This document shows, one piece after another, positions 30,865-39,163 of a stretch of 46,747 nt of DNA. The stretch's first letter is position 1, and the number at the start of each line of letters is the position of its first letter. A program made the position numbers and the translations under genes. Source of the stretch: Saprospiraceae bacterium. Its GTDB lineage: Bacteria > Bacteroidota > Bacteroidia > Chitinophagales > Saprospiraceae. The stretch covers positions 1 to 46,747 of the forward strand of contig JAHDHF010000005.1 in assembly GCA_020631455.1 (NCBI GenBank), written 5' to 3'. Below the pieces are notes generated by a model that saw only the letters and a list, made by a program, of their open reading frames with translations, searched no databases and was not told the DNA's origin.

Positions 30865-31881
30865 TTACAAACCTGCTTTGGCTGAAACGTCGAGCATCTT
30901 ATCAATACTTTTGACGCCTTCTTTGATGATCCAATCTTCAAGATGGATTTCTGGGAGCTCGTGCTCCATTGCGAGATAGAGTTTTTCCATCGTGTTGCGC
31001 TTCATGTGCGGACATTCATTGCAGGCGCAGGTATTATTCGGTGGCGCTGGGATGAATATTTTATTCGGTGAGCGTTTTTGCATTTCATGCAGGATACCAG
31101 CCTCCGTCGCGACGATAAATGTGTCTTTTTCGCTCTCCTCGGTGTAGCGAATCATGCCGCTTGTGCTGCCGATATAGACTGCTTTTTCGAGGATGTGCGC
31201 CTCACACTCTGGATGCGCAATGAAGTCAGCTTCTGGATGCTTGAGCATGAGTTTGGTGATTTTCTCGTGCGAGAAAATCTCGTGTACCATACAGGCGCCA
31301 TTCCAGATTTTCATATTCTCACGCCCAGTGATTTTTTGGAGATACGCGCCGAGGTTGCGATCAGGAGCAAAGATGATCGGCTGATCTTCTGGAATGCTTC
31401 TGATGATCGCCTCTGCATTTGTACTTGTGCAGCAAATGTCGGTGAGCGTTTTGAGCTCGGCACTGCAATTGATATAACTCACCACGACGTGATCGGGATA
31501 TTTTTCCTTGTATTTGCGGAAAACAGCTGGCGGACACGAATCACTCAAGGAGCAGCCAGCTTTGAGATCTGGAAGCAAGACTTTCTTTTGCGGATTGAGC
31601 ATTTTGGCTGTCTCAGCCATAAAATGAACGCCTGCAAAAACAATAATATCAGCATCGGTACGCGCTGCTTCTTGTGATAATCCGAGACTGTCTCCGATAT
31701 AATCGGCAATATCTTGTATCTCGCTCTCTTGATAGTAATGCGCGAGAATAACTGCGTTTTTCTCTTTCTTCAAGCGATTGATCTCTGCTACGAGATCAAT
31801 TGTCGGATCAACTTCGAGCGGCAAAAATCCATGTTTGTTGAGGTCGCGTTTGGCGAGTTCGAGTTGTGATGCTGTAGTCAT
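30865..31881 (-). CDS. nadA: Quinolinate synthase
   Basis: NadA condenses iminoaspartate with dihydroxyacetone phosphate to quinolinate in de novo NAD synthesis. The 338-residue protein contains AHYYQESEIQDIADYIGDSL, GVHFMAETAK, GCSLSDSC, YINCSAE, NGACMVHEIF, AHPECEA and NTCACNECPHMK. The cysteines within GCSLSD, the NGAC segment and ACNECP provide the [4Fe-4S] ligands. nadB and nadC are not in the window. A family B repeat follows 15 nt after its stop and probably carries the terminator-like arm for this gene. Confidence 0.96.
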   Translation of the reverse strand: MTTASQLELAKRDLNKHGFLPLEVDPTIDLVAEINRLKKEKNAVILAHYYQESEIQDIADYIGDSLGLSQEAARTDADIIVFAGVHFMAETAKMLNPQKKVLLPDLKAGCSLSDSCPPAVFRKYKEKYPDHVVVSYINCSAELKTLTDICCTSTNAEAIIRSIPEDQPIIFAPDRNLGAYLQKITGRENMKIWNGACMVHEIFSHEKITKLMLKHPEADFIAHPECEAHILEKAVYIGSTSGMIRYTEESEKDTFIVATEAGILHEMQKRSPNKIFIPAPPNNTCACNECPHMKRNTMEKLYLAMEHELPEIHLEDWIIKEGVKSIDKMLDVSAKAGL

Positions 31882-31983
31882 AGTCGTGATCTGATTCTGA
31901 TTTTACTCAATGAAGAAACGAATGTCGTGCCTGATTGGTTTCTGCTAGACGAACGTACGAAATTTACCGACCTTTGCATAACG

Positions 31984-33240
31984 ATGATGACACTTGATTA
32001 TATGCGCTACGTATTGGACAATGGCTTGACCGTCATTTTGCACCAAGATAATGAGACAGCTATGGCTGCAGTCAATCTCTTGTACAAGGTCGGCGCACGC
32101 AACGAATCACCAGAGCGAACTGGTCTTGCGCATTTATTTGAGCATTTAATGTTTGGTGGTACTGAAGCAGCTCCAAACTTTGATGTGCCGATACAGACGG
32201 CTGGTGGCGAGAATAACGCCTTTACGAATAGTGATGTCACCAACTTCTACGATACTGTCCCAGCTGCTAATCTCGAAACGGCGCTTTGGATAGAGGCTGA
32301 TCGCATGATGAATCTCAAGCTCGATTTTAAAGCTTTGGATACACAACGAAAAGTCGTCGTCGAAGAATTTTCAGAAACATGTCTCAATCAGCCGTACGGC
32401 GATGTCTGGCATAAGCTGCGACATCTTTGCTACAAAAAACATCCGTACCGCTGGCCGACGATTGGTCTTGTGCCAGAGCATATTAAAGAAACCAATCTTG
32501 ATAATGCGCATGAATTTTATAATCAATATTACAGCCCCAATAATGCTATTTTAGTTGTCGCTGGCGGAATTGATATTAATAAAACAAAGCAGCTCATCGA
32601 GCAATATTTTGGAAACATTCCTGCAGCTAAAATTCAAGAAAATTTAATAGAACAAGAGCCTGAGCAAACTGAAGCACGTGAGCTCGATCATCAAGCACTT
32701 GTGCCGGTTAATGCATTGTATATTGCATTTAAATCTGCTCCACGTAATTCACGCGAATTTTATATTCAAGATTTAATTAGCGATATTTTCAGCAACGGTC
32801 GCTCAGCACGTTTGTACACGCGCCTCGTCAAAAATCAACAACTATTTAATGATATTGATTGCTATGTAACGGCCAATTACGATCCTGGACTTGTGATCGT
32901 TGACGCTAAATTAAGTCCGAGCATTTCGTATGCAGAAGCAGAAGCTGCAATCTGGAATGAAATTGATCAACTGTGTACGACACCTCCGACACAACGCGAA
33001 TTAGATAAAGTTGTCAATAAAGCAGAAAGCAGCATTCGATTTGGAAATATAAATGCCATTGATAAAGCGATGAATATCGCTTATTACGAAGCACTCGGTG
33101 ATATTACTTTACTGAATAGAGAAGTCGATATTTATCGCAGTATTACTCCCCAAGAAATTATGCAAGGCGCTCGCGATTTATTTAATCGAAAAAAATCAAA
33201 TACACTTCGCTACAAAGCGAATACAATTCAACATAATTAA
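31984..33240 (+). CDS. M16-family zinc metallopeptidase
   Basis: The 418-residue protein (from MMTLDYMRYVLDNGL) is a single-unit pitrilysin/mitochondrial-processing-peptidase relative. The inverted zinc motif HLFEH is at residues 50-54 (LAHLFEHLMFGG), the third ligand Glu is about 127-128 (VVVEEFSE), and the second half contains YSPNNAILVVAGGID. The C-terminal inactive-like half continues to the end. No signal peptide is visible, so it is likely cytoplasmic. Many Bacteroidota carry two adjacent M16 genes, but only one is here. The frame extends to 31927; ATG 31984 follows a near -7 box. Its stop lies one base from that of the opposing gene. Confidence 0.9.
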   Translation: MMTLDYMRYVLDNGLTVILHQDNETAMAAVNLLYKVGARNESPERTGLAHLFEHLMFGGTEAAPNFDVPIQTAGGENNAFTNSDVTNFYDTVPAANLETALWIEADRMMNLKLDFKALDTQRKVVVEEFSETCLNQPYGDVWHKLRHLCYKKHPYRWPTIGLVPEHIKETNLDNAHEFYNQYYSPNNAILVVAGGIDINKTKQLIEQYFGNIPAAKIQENLIEQEPEQTEARELDHQALVPVNALYIAFKSAPRNSREFYIQDLISDIFSNGRSARLYTRLVKNQQLFNDIDCYVTANYDPGLVIVDAKLSPSISYAEAEAAIWNEIDQLCTTPPTQRELDKVVNKAESSIRFGNINAIDKAMNIAYYEALGDITLLNREVDIYRSITPQEIMQGARDLFNRKKSNTLRYKANTIQHN

Positions 33241-33241
33241 A

Positions 33242-34234
33242 TCAATATCCTTCGAGGGATTCAATAATAAAAAATCCATCTTCGCCTTGAGCTTGATAGA
33301 GCGGCATAAGCATAAATCCACTCATCGGCGCACGCACTTCACCATGTTTATCTTGAGCGAGGAGATCGCCTTCAGTCACAGGCTGAAAATTGACAAAATC
33401 AGGATTCATTACAAACGAATCTTGCGGCTTAATATGATGCGTATACAACAAATTACAAAGCGTCGGGAGCTGCTTCGAATACTCGAGCAAGCGATCATCG
33501 TGTTTTTGCTCAGCGTGACGAGCCGCCACAGCGCCGATTGAACGCATACAATTGACGATCGCTGAGACAGCATTGTCGACAGATTCTGCGTCATCATGTT
33601 GTCCAGCTTCAAAGCAAACACCATTGGTAAATGGTCCAAAATTTTGCTTGGTAAAATAATGCATCGTCGTCCCTGCTAGTCCTGTATTCATACCTTGTAT
33701 GACAGGCGCATGCAAGTTGAGACCAAGCGTCACGCTCTCGCTATTATCCTGCGGTATCGAAAAAATACCTCCATGCGCTGTCGTTGTATGAATATCCAAA
33801 AAGATGACCCTCGAATGCTGAATACTGCACATTAAATCATCAATCGTATCAAGCAATTCGATCAGCTCGCGATCTTCCGACCGCGCTTGACTCATATCAC
33901 GACGCAAAGCCGCGATATGATCAATTTTAAAGAGCCGATTCATATCCGTATCGATGTAGCGTTTCTTTGCTTTGAGCGCAGCGAGATTTCCGCGCAGGCC
34001 TACAAATGTCCCGTTATAGATAAAGCTTGGATTATACGTCGGCTCAATACACAAAAGCTCCAAAATTCGCTCAATTCCAAGCACACCAGCAGGCTCATTT
34101 CCGTGTATACCACCGATCGCGATCAGCAACGGACCATCTTGTCCACGCGAGTATTGACCAATGATCCGCGACGTTTGAGAATTCGATTTGAGCATGGATC
34201 GCGAAAGTACATCGCTACTCAGTAATTCTTCCAT
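33242..34234 (-). CDS. Succinylglutamate desuccinylase / aspartoacylase-family protein
   Basis: The 330-residue zinc-dependent amidohydrolase of the M14-like AstE/AspA family has IGGIHGNEPAGVLG (zinc ligands His and Glu), DTDMNRLF with the conserved Arg, IFLDIHTTT with the third zinc ligand, and the catalytic Glu in GVCFEAGQHDD. The C-terminal part is a small beta domain (GEVRAPMSGFMLMPLYQ). Family members remove acyl groups from amino acids or their derivatives. The substrate is unknown. The gene starts 9 nt from a family B repeat and ends one base from the M16 gene's stop. Confidence 0.88.
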   Translation of the reverse strand: MEELLSSDVLSRSMLKSNSQTSRIIGQYSRGQDGPLLIAIGGIHGNEPAGVLGIERILELLCIEPTYNPSFIYNGTFVGLRGNLAALKAKKRYIDTDMNRLFKIDHIAALRRDMSQARSEDRELIELLDTIDDLMCSIQHSRVIFLDIHTTTAHGGIFSIPQDNSESVTLGLNLHAPVIQGMNTGLAGTTMHYFTKQNFGPFTNGVCFEAGQHDDAESVDNAVSAIVNCMRSIGAVAARHAEQKHDDRLLEYSKQLPTLCNLLYTHHIKPQDSFVMNPDFVNFQPVTEGDLLAQDKHGEVRAPMSGFMLMPLYQAQGEDGFFIIESLEGY

Positions 34235-34242
34235 GAATATTT

Positions 34243-34359
34243 GGGGCCACCCTTTCGCTCGTGCTACTCGCTTCAGGTCGCTATGCTACGTGGCTCGCTA
34301 TTCGCTCGGCCGCTCCTACGTCGCGTCTGGCATTCGCCACCACTCCGCAGCGCTTGTCC
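34243..34359 (-). repeat. Structured intergenic repeat, family B, copy 6
   Basis: Minus orientation, between divergent genes. On the minus strand the first arm is TGGC-GAAT-GCCA, the internal loop reads GGA opposite GTA rather than GAA/GCA, and the 3' end is GGTGGCCCC followed by AAAT. Confidence 0.9.
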
Positions 34360-34406
34360 GTCTGTTTTAGTTTGAGCACCCGACCAAAATCATCATCTTT
34401 GGAGTG

Positions 34407-35633
34407 ATGTTAAAGATTCTTCACACAGCCGATTGGCATTTGGGACAGCGCTTATACAATCGTAGCCGTCATCAAGAGCATAAAGCAGCACTTGATTTTC
34501 TTGTCAAGCATATTATTGACGAGTCTATTGATATTGTCATCATTGCAGGAGATGTTTTTGATGTCGTCAATCCACCCAACGAAGCTCGCGAGTTGTATTT
34601 CGACTTCTTGCGGCAAATGGTCAATCGCGTCCAAGCAGTCGTTGTCATAGCAGGCAATCACGATTCGCCCTCGATGCTACAAGCAAGTGCAGATTTGCTC
34701 AAGATGCTCAACATCCATGTCATCGCTCGGATGCCAACTGAAGCAAACAAAGCTGTAATACCGATCAGCAATCCATCCGGAGATTTATTAGCTGTAGTTG
34801 CGGCCGTTCCTTTTCTTCGAGATCGTGACATCCGCGTCTCAGTATCAGGAGCTCAAGCAGCAGATCGCAATGCTTCGATACAAGAAGGCATCCGATCCGT
34901 CTATGATCGTATCGCTGTTGCCTGTCAGTCATTTTCACAAATACCGATCATCGCGACTGGTCATTTAGCAGCATCTCAAGCGATAAATCCTTCCGAGCAA
35001 TCAAATATCTATGCTGGCAATTTGACAAACATTGACGCGAAGGACTTCCCAGATGTATTTGATTACGTTGCACTTGGGCACATTCACAAGCCGCAAGCGA
35101 TGAGCAAATCACGCAATGTGTACTACGCGGGCTCTTTGATTCCACTCCATGTCAATGAAGGAAAATCACCTCGTTGTTTTCAGCGTATTGATTTTGATTC
35201 GAATTGTCTGGCTTCAATTCAAGCGATAGATATTCCGACCACAAGATTTGTCAAACAAATCCAATGCGCTCCTCAAGAATTAGAATCGTGCATTCAAGAA
35301 TTACCTCAAGCAGAATTACCAACATGGATTGAAATATTACTTGATACCTATGATCCTTCTTTACTTCGTTTAGAGCGATACGAAGAATTAGCAGCAACCC
35401 ACTCTGTTGAAATTCTACGACTCAGAAGTATTGCTACTCGAAAAGGAGATGATTGGCTTGCACAACAAGTAGAAGCAGAGACAACCCTTGATCAACTTGA
35501 GGTTCGCGATGTATTCGAGCAGATGCTACAATCAAAGCACATAACTAAAGAACGTATCAAAACCCTTGTCGCAACTTTTGATGAATTACAAGAGTGGATG
35601 CAGCAAGAAGATCACGAGAACATCGTACCTTGA
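34407..35633 (+). CDS. sbcD: SbcD-type exonuclease subunit
   Basis: SbcD is the nuclease subunit of the SbcCD complex, which cuts hairpins and protein-blocked DNA ends. The 408-residue protein has the calcineurin-like metal motifs ILHTADWHLG, IAGDVFD, AGNHDSPSM, ATGHLAA and LGHIHKPQ, and the typical C-terminal region. The ATG at 34407 is used; a GTG sits three bases earlier at 34404. The usual partner gene sbcC does not follow, as pdhA does instead. This gene stands beside many hairpin-rich repeats, but that is likely chance. Confidence 0.93.
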   Translation: MLKILHTADWHLGQRLYNRSRHQEHKAALDFLVKHIIDESIDIVIIAGDVFDVVNPPNEARELYFDFLRQMVNRVQAVVVIAGNHDSPSMLQASADLLKMLNIHVIARMPTEANKAVIPISNPSGDLLAVVAAVPFLRDRDIRVSVSGAQAADRNASIQEGIRSVYDRIAVACQSFSQIPIIATGHLAASQAINPSEQSNIYAGNLTNIDAKDFPDVFDYVALGHIHKPQAMSKSRNVYYAGSLIPLHVNEGKSPRCFQRIDFDSNCLASIQAIDIPTTRFVKQIQCAPQELESCIQELPQAELPTWIEILLDTYDPSLLRLERYEELAATHSVEILRLRSIATRKGDDWLAQQVEAETTLDQLEVRDVFEQMLQSKHITKERIKTLVATFDELQEWMQQEDHENIVP

Positions 35634-35660
35634 CTCTCCAAAGCAAATGATTCATCTTTG
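35630..35660 (+). promoter_or_regulatory. Possible promoter of pdhA
   Basis: TTG at 35630-35632, a 20-nt spacer and CATCTTTG at 35653-35660 match the -33/-7 pattern with one mismatch. The ATG is at 35692. Confidence 0.4.
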
Positions 35661-35691
35661 TCTTGACAGATGAGTCAAAAACGAATCACAC

Positions 35692-36741
35692 ATGACACAG
35701 AATAAGCCATCGACTAAATCAAAAACGACGCGCAAAAAAAAGTCAAAGTACTCCAAAAAGCAATATTTGGAATGGTACGAGTTGATGTTGCGCATCCGCC
35801 GATTCGAAGAGAAAACATTGATGATGTATTCGCAACGAAAAGTCAGGGGCTTTTGTCATGTATACATTGGTCAAGAAGCAATTGCAGGCGGCTTGACTTC
35901 TGCACTACGTCCTGATGACAACATGATTACTGCATACCGTCAGCACGGTAATGCTATCGCAAAAGGTATCAGCACAAAAAAATGTATGGCCGAGCTTTTT
36001 GGTAAGAAAGAAGGCAATGTCGAAGGGAAAGGCGGTTCAATGCACTTTTTCTCAGCTGAACATCGCTTCTTCGGAGGTCATGGCATCGTCGGTGCGCAAA
36101 TTCCTATGGGCGCAGGTATAGCCATGGCAGAACAGTACAAAGGAACAGATGCAGTCACAACCTGTATGTTCGGTGATGGAGCTGCTCGCCAAGGTGCATT
36201 GTACGAGTCATTCAACATGGCTATGACATGGAAACTCCCTGTACTCTTCATCTGCGAAAACAACGGTTACGCAATGGGTACATCTGTAGAGCGCACGAGT
36301 AACGTAACAGACATTGTCAAAGTCGGTCTTGCATTTGACATGCCAAGTGAGCAAGTCGATGGCATGGATGTTAAAGCTGTACACGAAGCTGTAGCCAAAG
36401 CAGCAAAACATATCCGAGCAGGAAAAGGACCTTACTTCCTAGAGATTTGTACATACAGATATCGCGGACATTCCGTTTCTGATCCAGGAAACTATCGTAC
36501 AAAAGAAGAAGTCAACTCGTACAAAGACAAAGATCCAATCAAAGTCCTTGAGCGAGAAATTATCGAGCAAAAAATCGCTTCTGAAGCTGACATCAAAAAA
36601 ATAAAAGAAGCTGTCAAAATCGAAATAGACGAAGCAGTTGCTTATGCTGAAGCAGGTTCATTCCCTCCAGCAGAAGATATCTACAAAGACGCTTATGTCC
36701 AAGAAGACTATCCATTCATCCCGACTGAACCAATCGAATAA
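35692..36741 (+). CDS. pdhA: Pyruvate dehydrogenase E1 component, alpha subunit
   Basis: The 349-residue TPP-dependent E1-alpha has a Lys-rich N-terminus, then MLRIRRFEEKTLMMYSQRKV, GFCHVYIGQEA, the TPP and magnesium motif GDGAARQGALYESFNMA ... ENNGYAMGTS, and YRYRGHSVSDPGNYRTKEE containing the regulated phosphorylation-loop region of eukaryotic homologues. Together with E1-beta it decarboxylates pyruvate to feed acetyl-CoA. E1-beta and E2 are not in this window, so the complex genes are split. Confidence 0.94.
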   Translation: MTQNKPSTKSKTTRKKKSKYSKKQYLEWYELMLRIRRFEEKTLMMYSQRKVRGFCHVYIGQEAIAGGLTSALRPDDNMITAYRQHGNAIAKGISTKKCMAELFGKKEGNVEGKGGSMHFFSAEHRFFGGHGIVGAQIPMGAGIAMAEQYKGTDAVTTCMFGDGAARQGALYESFNMAMTWKLPVLFICENNGYAMGTSVERTSNVTDIVKVGLAFDMPSEQVDGMDVKAVHEAVAKAAKHIRAGKGPYFLEICTYRYRGHSVSDPGNYRTKEEVNSYKDKDPIKVLEREIIEQKIASEADIKKIKEAVKIEIDEAVAYAEAGSFPPAEDIYKDAYVQEDYPFIPTEPIE

Positions 36742-36795
36742 GTATTCTTTTTCGATTGATTGAAGATAGATGTACGTCATCACAGACTAAAGACG

Positions 36796-36803
36796 TATTT
36801 TTG
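36796..36803 (+). promoter_or_regulatory. -7 element of the TPR-protein gene
   Basis: TATTTTTG matches TAnnTTTG and ends 19 nt before the ATG at 36823. No clear -33 box. Confidence 0.4.
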
Positions 36804-36822
36804 CGCAAATTTTTGAACCACT

Positions 36823-37515
36823 ATGGCCAGACGTCGCAGACGCGAGATACGCGAAGATGATATCGTCATCGAAGAAACAACACAACAGAAATCAGGTGAT
36901 TTCTTCGAAGACAATCGAAATACGATCCTTATTGCACTAGGTGTAATCCTCCTTTTACTTGCAGCATTTTTTGCATATAAGCAGCTCTACAAAGAGCCAA
37001 AAGAGAAACGAGCAGCAGAAGAAATGTACATGGCTCAGCACTACTTTCAGCAAGATAGTTTTGCTCAAGCATTGACAAATGTCCCAGGAGGATTCATGGG
37101 CTTTGAAGACATTGCTTCTGAGTACAGCGGCACAAAAGCAGGCAATCTATCAAATTACTATGCTGGCGTCTGCTACTTGAATCTCGGCAAATACGAAGCT
37201 GCCCTAGAAGCGATGAGTGATTTTTCTCCAAGTGGATCAATTACTTCAGCAATGAAATACGGCGTCATGGGCGATGCTGAGAGTGAACTCAACAACCTTG
37301 ATAAGGCCTACGACTTGTACAAAAAAGCTGCAAAGTCAGGCGACATCAAAGAAATGACAGCTCCATATTACTTGATGAAAGCTGGCCTCCTTGCCCAAAA
37401 GCTCGGTAATAATGACAATGCGAAAGATCACTTCACTACGATCAAAGAGGATTTCCCTGAGTCACGTGAAGCCACTAATATCCAAAACTATATCAATCGT
37501 GTAAGCGCGAATTAA
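36823..37515 (+). CDS. Membrane-anchored tetratricopeptide protein (YfgM-like)
   Basis: The 230-residue protein has a basic N-terminus (MARRRRRE), one transmembrane helix (TILIALGVILLLLAAFFAYKQLY, about residues 34-56) and a periplasmic TPR-like region (YYAGVCYLNLGKYEAALEAM, GDAESELNNLDKAYDLYKKAAKSGD, AGLLAQKLGNNDNAKDHFTTI). YfgM in E. coli is an ancillary SecYEG-associated chaperone, and the likeness is in architecture only. The gene commonly precedes ribH in Bacteroidota. A long hairpin separates the two here. Confidence 0.8.
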   Translation: MARRRRREIREDDIVIEETTQQKSGDFFEDNRNTILIALGVILLLLAAFFAYKQLYKEPKEKRAAEEMYMAQHYFQQDSFAQALTNVPGGFMGFEDIASEYSGTKAGNLSNYYAGVCYLNLGKYEAALEAMSDFSPSGSITSAMKYGVMGDAESELNNLDKAYDLYKKAAKSGDIKEMTAPYYLMKAGLLAQKLGNNDNAKDHFTTIKEDFPESREATNIQNYINRVSAN

Positions 37516-37538
37516 TCGCTATTTCATCGATATCTTGC

Positions 37539-37577
37539 GAGCCGATACATATTGAATGTATCGGCTCGTCTGTTTTT
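37539..37577 (+). terminator. Strong hairpin with T-run before ribH
   Basis: GAGCCGATACAT pairs with ATGTATCGGCTC (12 bp, ATTGA loop), followed by GTCTG and five T. It ends 11 nt before the ribH ATG, so it is either a terminator for the TPR gene or a leader hairpin for ribH. No FMN-riboswitch signature is seen. Confidence 0.65.
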
Positions 37578-37588
37578 ATCCAAACTCT

Positions 37589-38116
37589 ATGGCTAGTTCA
37601 TTACATAATTTATCCGATTACAACGCCGAAGCACTCCCAGAAGGCAAAGACATCAAAATAGGTATCGCATTAAGTGAATGGAATACAGAAATCACGCATT
37701 CGCTTTACAAAGCTTGTCTTGATACATTGCTTGAGCACGGTGTCCAAGAAGAGAATATCACCCTCGCTCGCGTACCAGGAACTTTTGAGTTACCTGTTGC
37801 GGCTCGTATGCTCATCAAAACCAAAGGCCCAGACGTAGTCATTTGCATAGGCTGCGTCATCAAAGGCGAAACCGCTCATGACATATACATCAATACAGCT
37901 GTCGCACAAGGCATTACTAATCTGAGCTTAACAGCTGGAACACCTGTCATCTTTGGAGTGTTGACACCAAATACTGAGCAGCAAGCCAAAGACCGTGCAG
38001 GCGGCAAGTATGGCAATAAAGGTGTCGAAGCGGCCGTCACAGCATTACGCATGGTCGGCTTAGATAAAAGTCTCGACAAACCAAAAGGAAACATCGGCTT
38101 CGGCAATCGCTACTAA
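37589..38116 (+). CDS. ribH: 6,7-dimethyl-8-ribityllumazine synthase
   Basis: RibH makes the penultimate intermediate of riboflavin. The 175-residue protein contains IGIALSEWNTEIT, RVPGTFELPVAARML, GCVIKGETAHDIYINTAVA with the catalytic His, TPVIFGVLTPNTEQQAKDRAG and GNKGVEAAVTALRM. It normally forms a 60-mer or pentamer. The frame runs back to 37556 inside the hairpin; ATG 37589 (MASSLHNLSDYN) is the plausible start. The next gene starts 9 nt after its stop, so they are probably co-transcribed. Confidence 0.95.
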   Translation: MASSLHNLSDYNAEALPEGKDIKIGIALSEWNTEITHSLYKACLDTLLEHGVQEENITLARVPGTFELPVAARMLIKTKGPDVVICIGCVIKGETAHDIYINTAVAQGITNLSLTAGTPVIFGVLTPNTEQQAKDRAGGKYGNKGVEAAVTALRMVGLDKSLDKPKGNIGFGNRY

Positions 38117-38125
38117 ATCAACAGA

Positions 38126-38977
38126 ATGAAACTTACAGTCATCGACACAGGATTTTTTAAGCTCGACGGCGGAGCCATGTTTGGTGTTGTGCCCAAGAGC
38201 ATGTGGAATCGCCTCAACCCAGCCGACGAAAACAATATGTGTACTTGGGCGATGCGCTGCCTTCTTGTCGAAACAGAAGACCGTAAAATCCTAATTGATA
38301 CTGGACTAGGCGATAAGCAAGATGAAAAATTCCGCTCGCATTTCCACCCACATGGTGATGCCAGTCTCCTCGGTTCGCTGGCAGCCAATGGGCTTCAAAC
38401 AACTGATATTACCGATGTTTTTTTGACACACATGCACTTCGATCATGTCGGAGGAGCTGCATCACGTACAGCGAGCGGAGAGCTCATTCCGACATTCCCA
38501 AATGCAAAATATTGGAGTACAGAGCGACACCTCAAAGCAGCCACAAATCCAAATGCACGAGAGAAGGCTTCATTTCTCAAAGACAATATTCAGCCGCTCA
38601 TCGATCACAAAGTATTGCATCTTATCCCCGAAGAAGAAAGTATAGAATGGCTGCCAAATATCAGCATCAGCTTTGCCAATGGGCACACAGATGCCATGAT
38701 GATTCCACACATCAAGACACCACAAGGCATGGTCATTTACTGCGCTGATCTGATGCCTTCACATGGACATATTCGCCTCCCCTACGTCATGGCCTATGAC
38801 ATACGTCCGCTCGATACACTCGCCGAGCGAAAACGTCTCTATGAAACAGCACTTGAGCATGACGCGATCCTCTTTTTTGAGCATGATCCTACTATTGAAT
38901 GCAGTAGACTAATCCGTGATGAGCGCGGTCGAGTTAAGGCAGGAGCACACGGCAGCCTTAAAGAAGTCTTAGGATAG
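38126..38977 (+). CDS. Metallo-beta-lactamase-fold hydrolase (AHL-lactonase-like)
   Basis: The 283-residue protein has LTHMHFDHVGG (residues 100-110) containing the HxHxDH zinc site, a GHTDAMM segment, CADLMPSHGHI and the C-terminal FFEHDPTIE. These are features of the AttM/YtnP-type lactonase subfamily, whose known members open lactone rings, for example of N-acyl-homoserine lactones. The substrate is unproven. It lies 9 nt after ribH and ends 13 nt before a family B repeat. Confidence 0.87.
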   Translation: MKLTVIDTGFFKLDGGAMFGVVPKSMWNRLNPADENNMCTWAMRCLLVETEDRKILIDTGLGDKQDEKFRSHFHPHGDASLLGSLAANGLQTTDITDVFLTHMHFDHVGGAASRTASGELIPTFPNAKYWSTERHLKAATNPNAREKASFLKDNIQPLIDHKVLHLIPEEESIEWLPNISISFANGHTDAMMIPHIKTPQGMVIYCADLMPSHGHIRLPYVMAYDIRPLDTLAERKRLYETALEHDAILFFEHDPTIECSRLIRDERGRVKAGAHGSLKEVLG

Positions 38978-38990
38978 AATATATTTTTTT

Positions 38991-39104
38991 GGGGGCCATC
39001 CGCCTCATTACATTCGGCGGTCGCTATGCTTCGTGGCTCGCTGCTCGCTCGGCCGCTCCTACGTCGCGTCTGCTGCAAGCAGCACCACTTCGCAGCGCTT
39101 GTCC
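38991..39104 (-). repeat. Structured intergenic repeat, family B, copy 7
   Basis: Minus orientation. On the minus strand the first arm is TGCTG-CTTG-CAGCA. The second arm is CCGCC...GGCGG around GAATGTAATGA. It closes GATGGCCCCC followed by seven A. Confidence 0.9.
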
Positions 39105-39163
39105 GAAATGCTGGAATACTCAATTCTTTTATATATTCACGAGTACAAACTAAATAGCGAACG

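Noticed and set aside
31870-31984. Promoter for the M16 peptidase (GACCTTTG)
   Set aside because: The box misses the essential TA and has no -33 partner.
34407-36741. SbcCD pair
   Set aside because: The gene after sbcD is clearly pyruvate dehydrogenase E1 alpha; no SbcC-like ATPase is in the window.
37516-37588. FMN riboswitch upstream of ribH
   Set aside because: Only a single simple hairpin fits in the gap; the conserved multi-helix FMN aptamer is absent.
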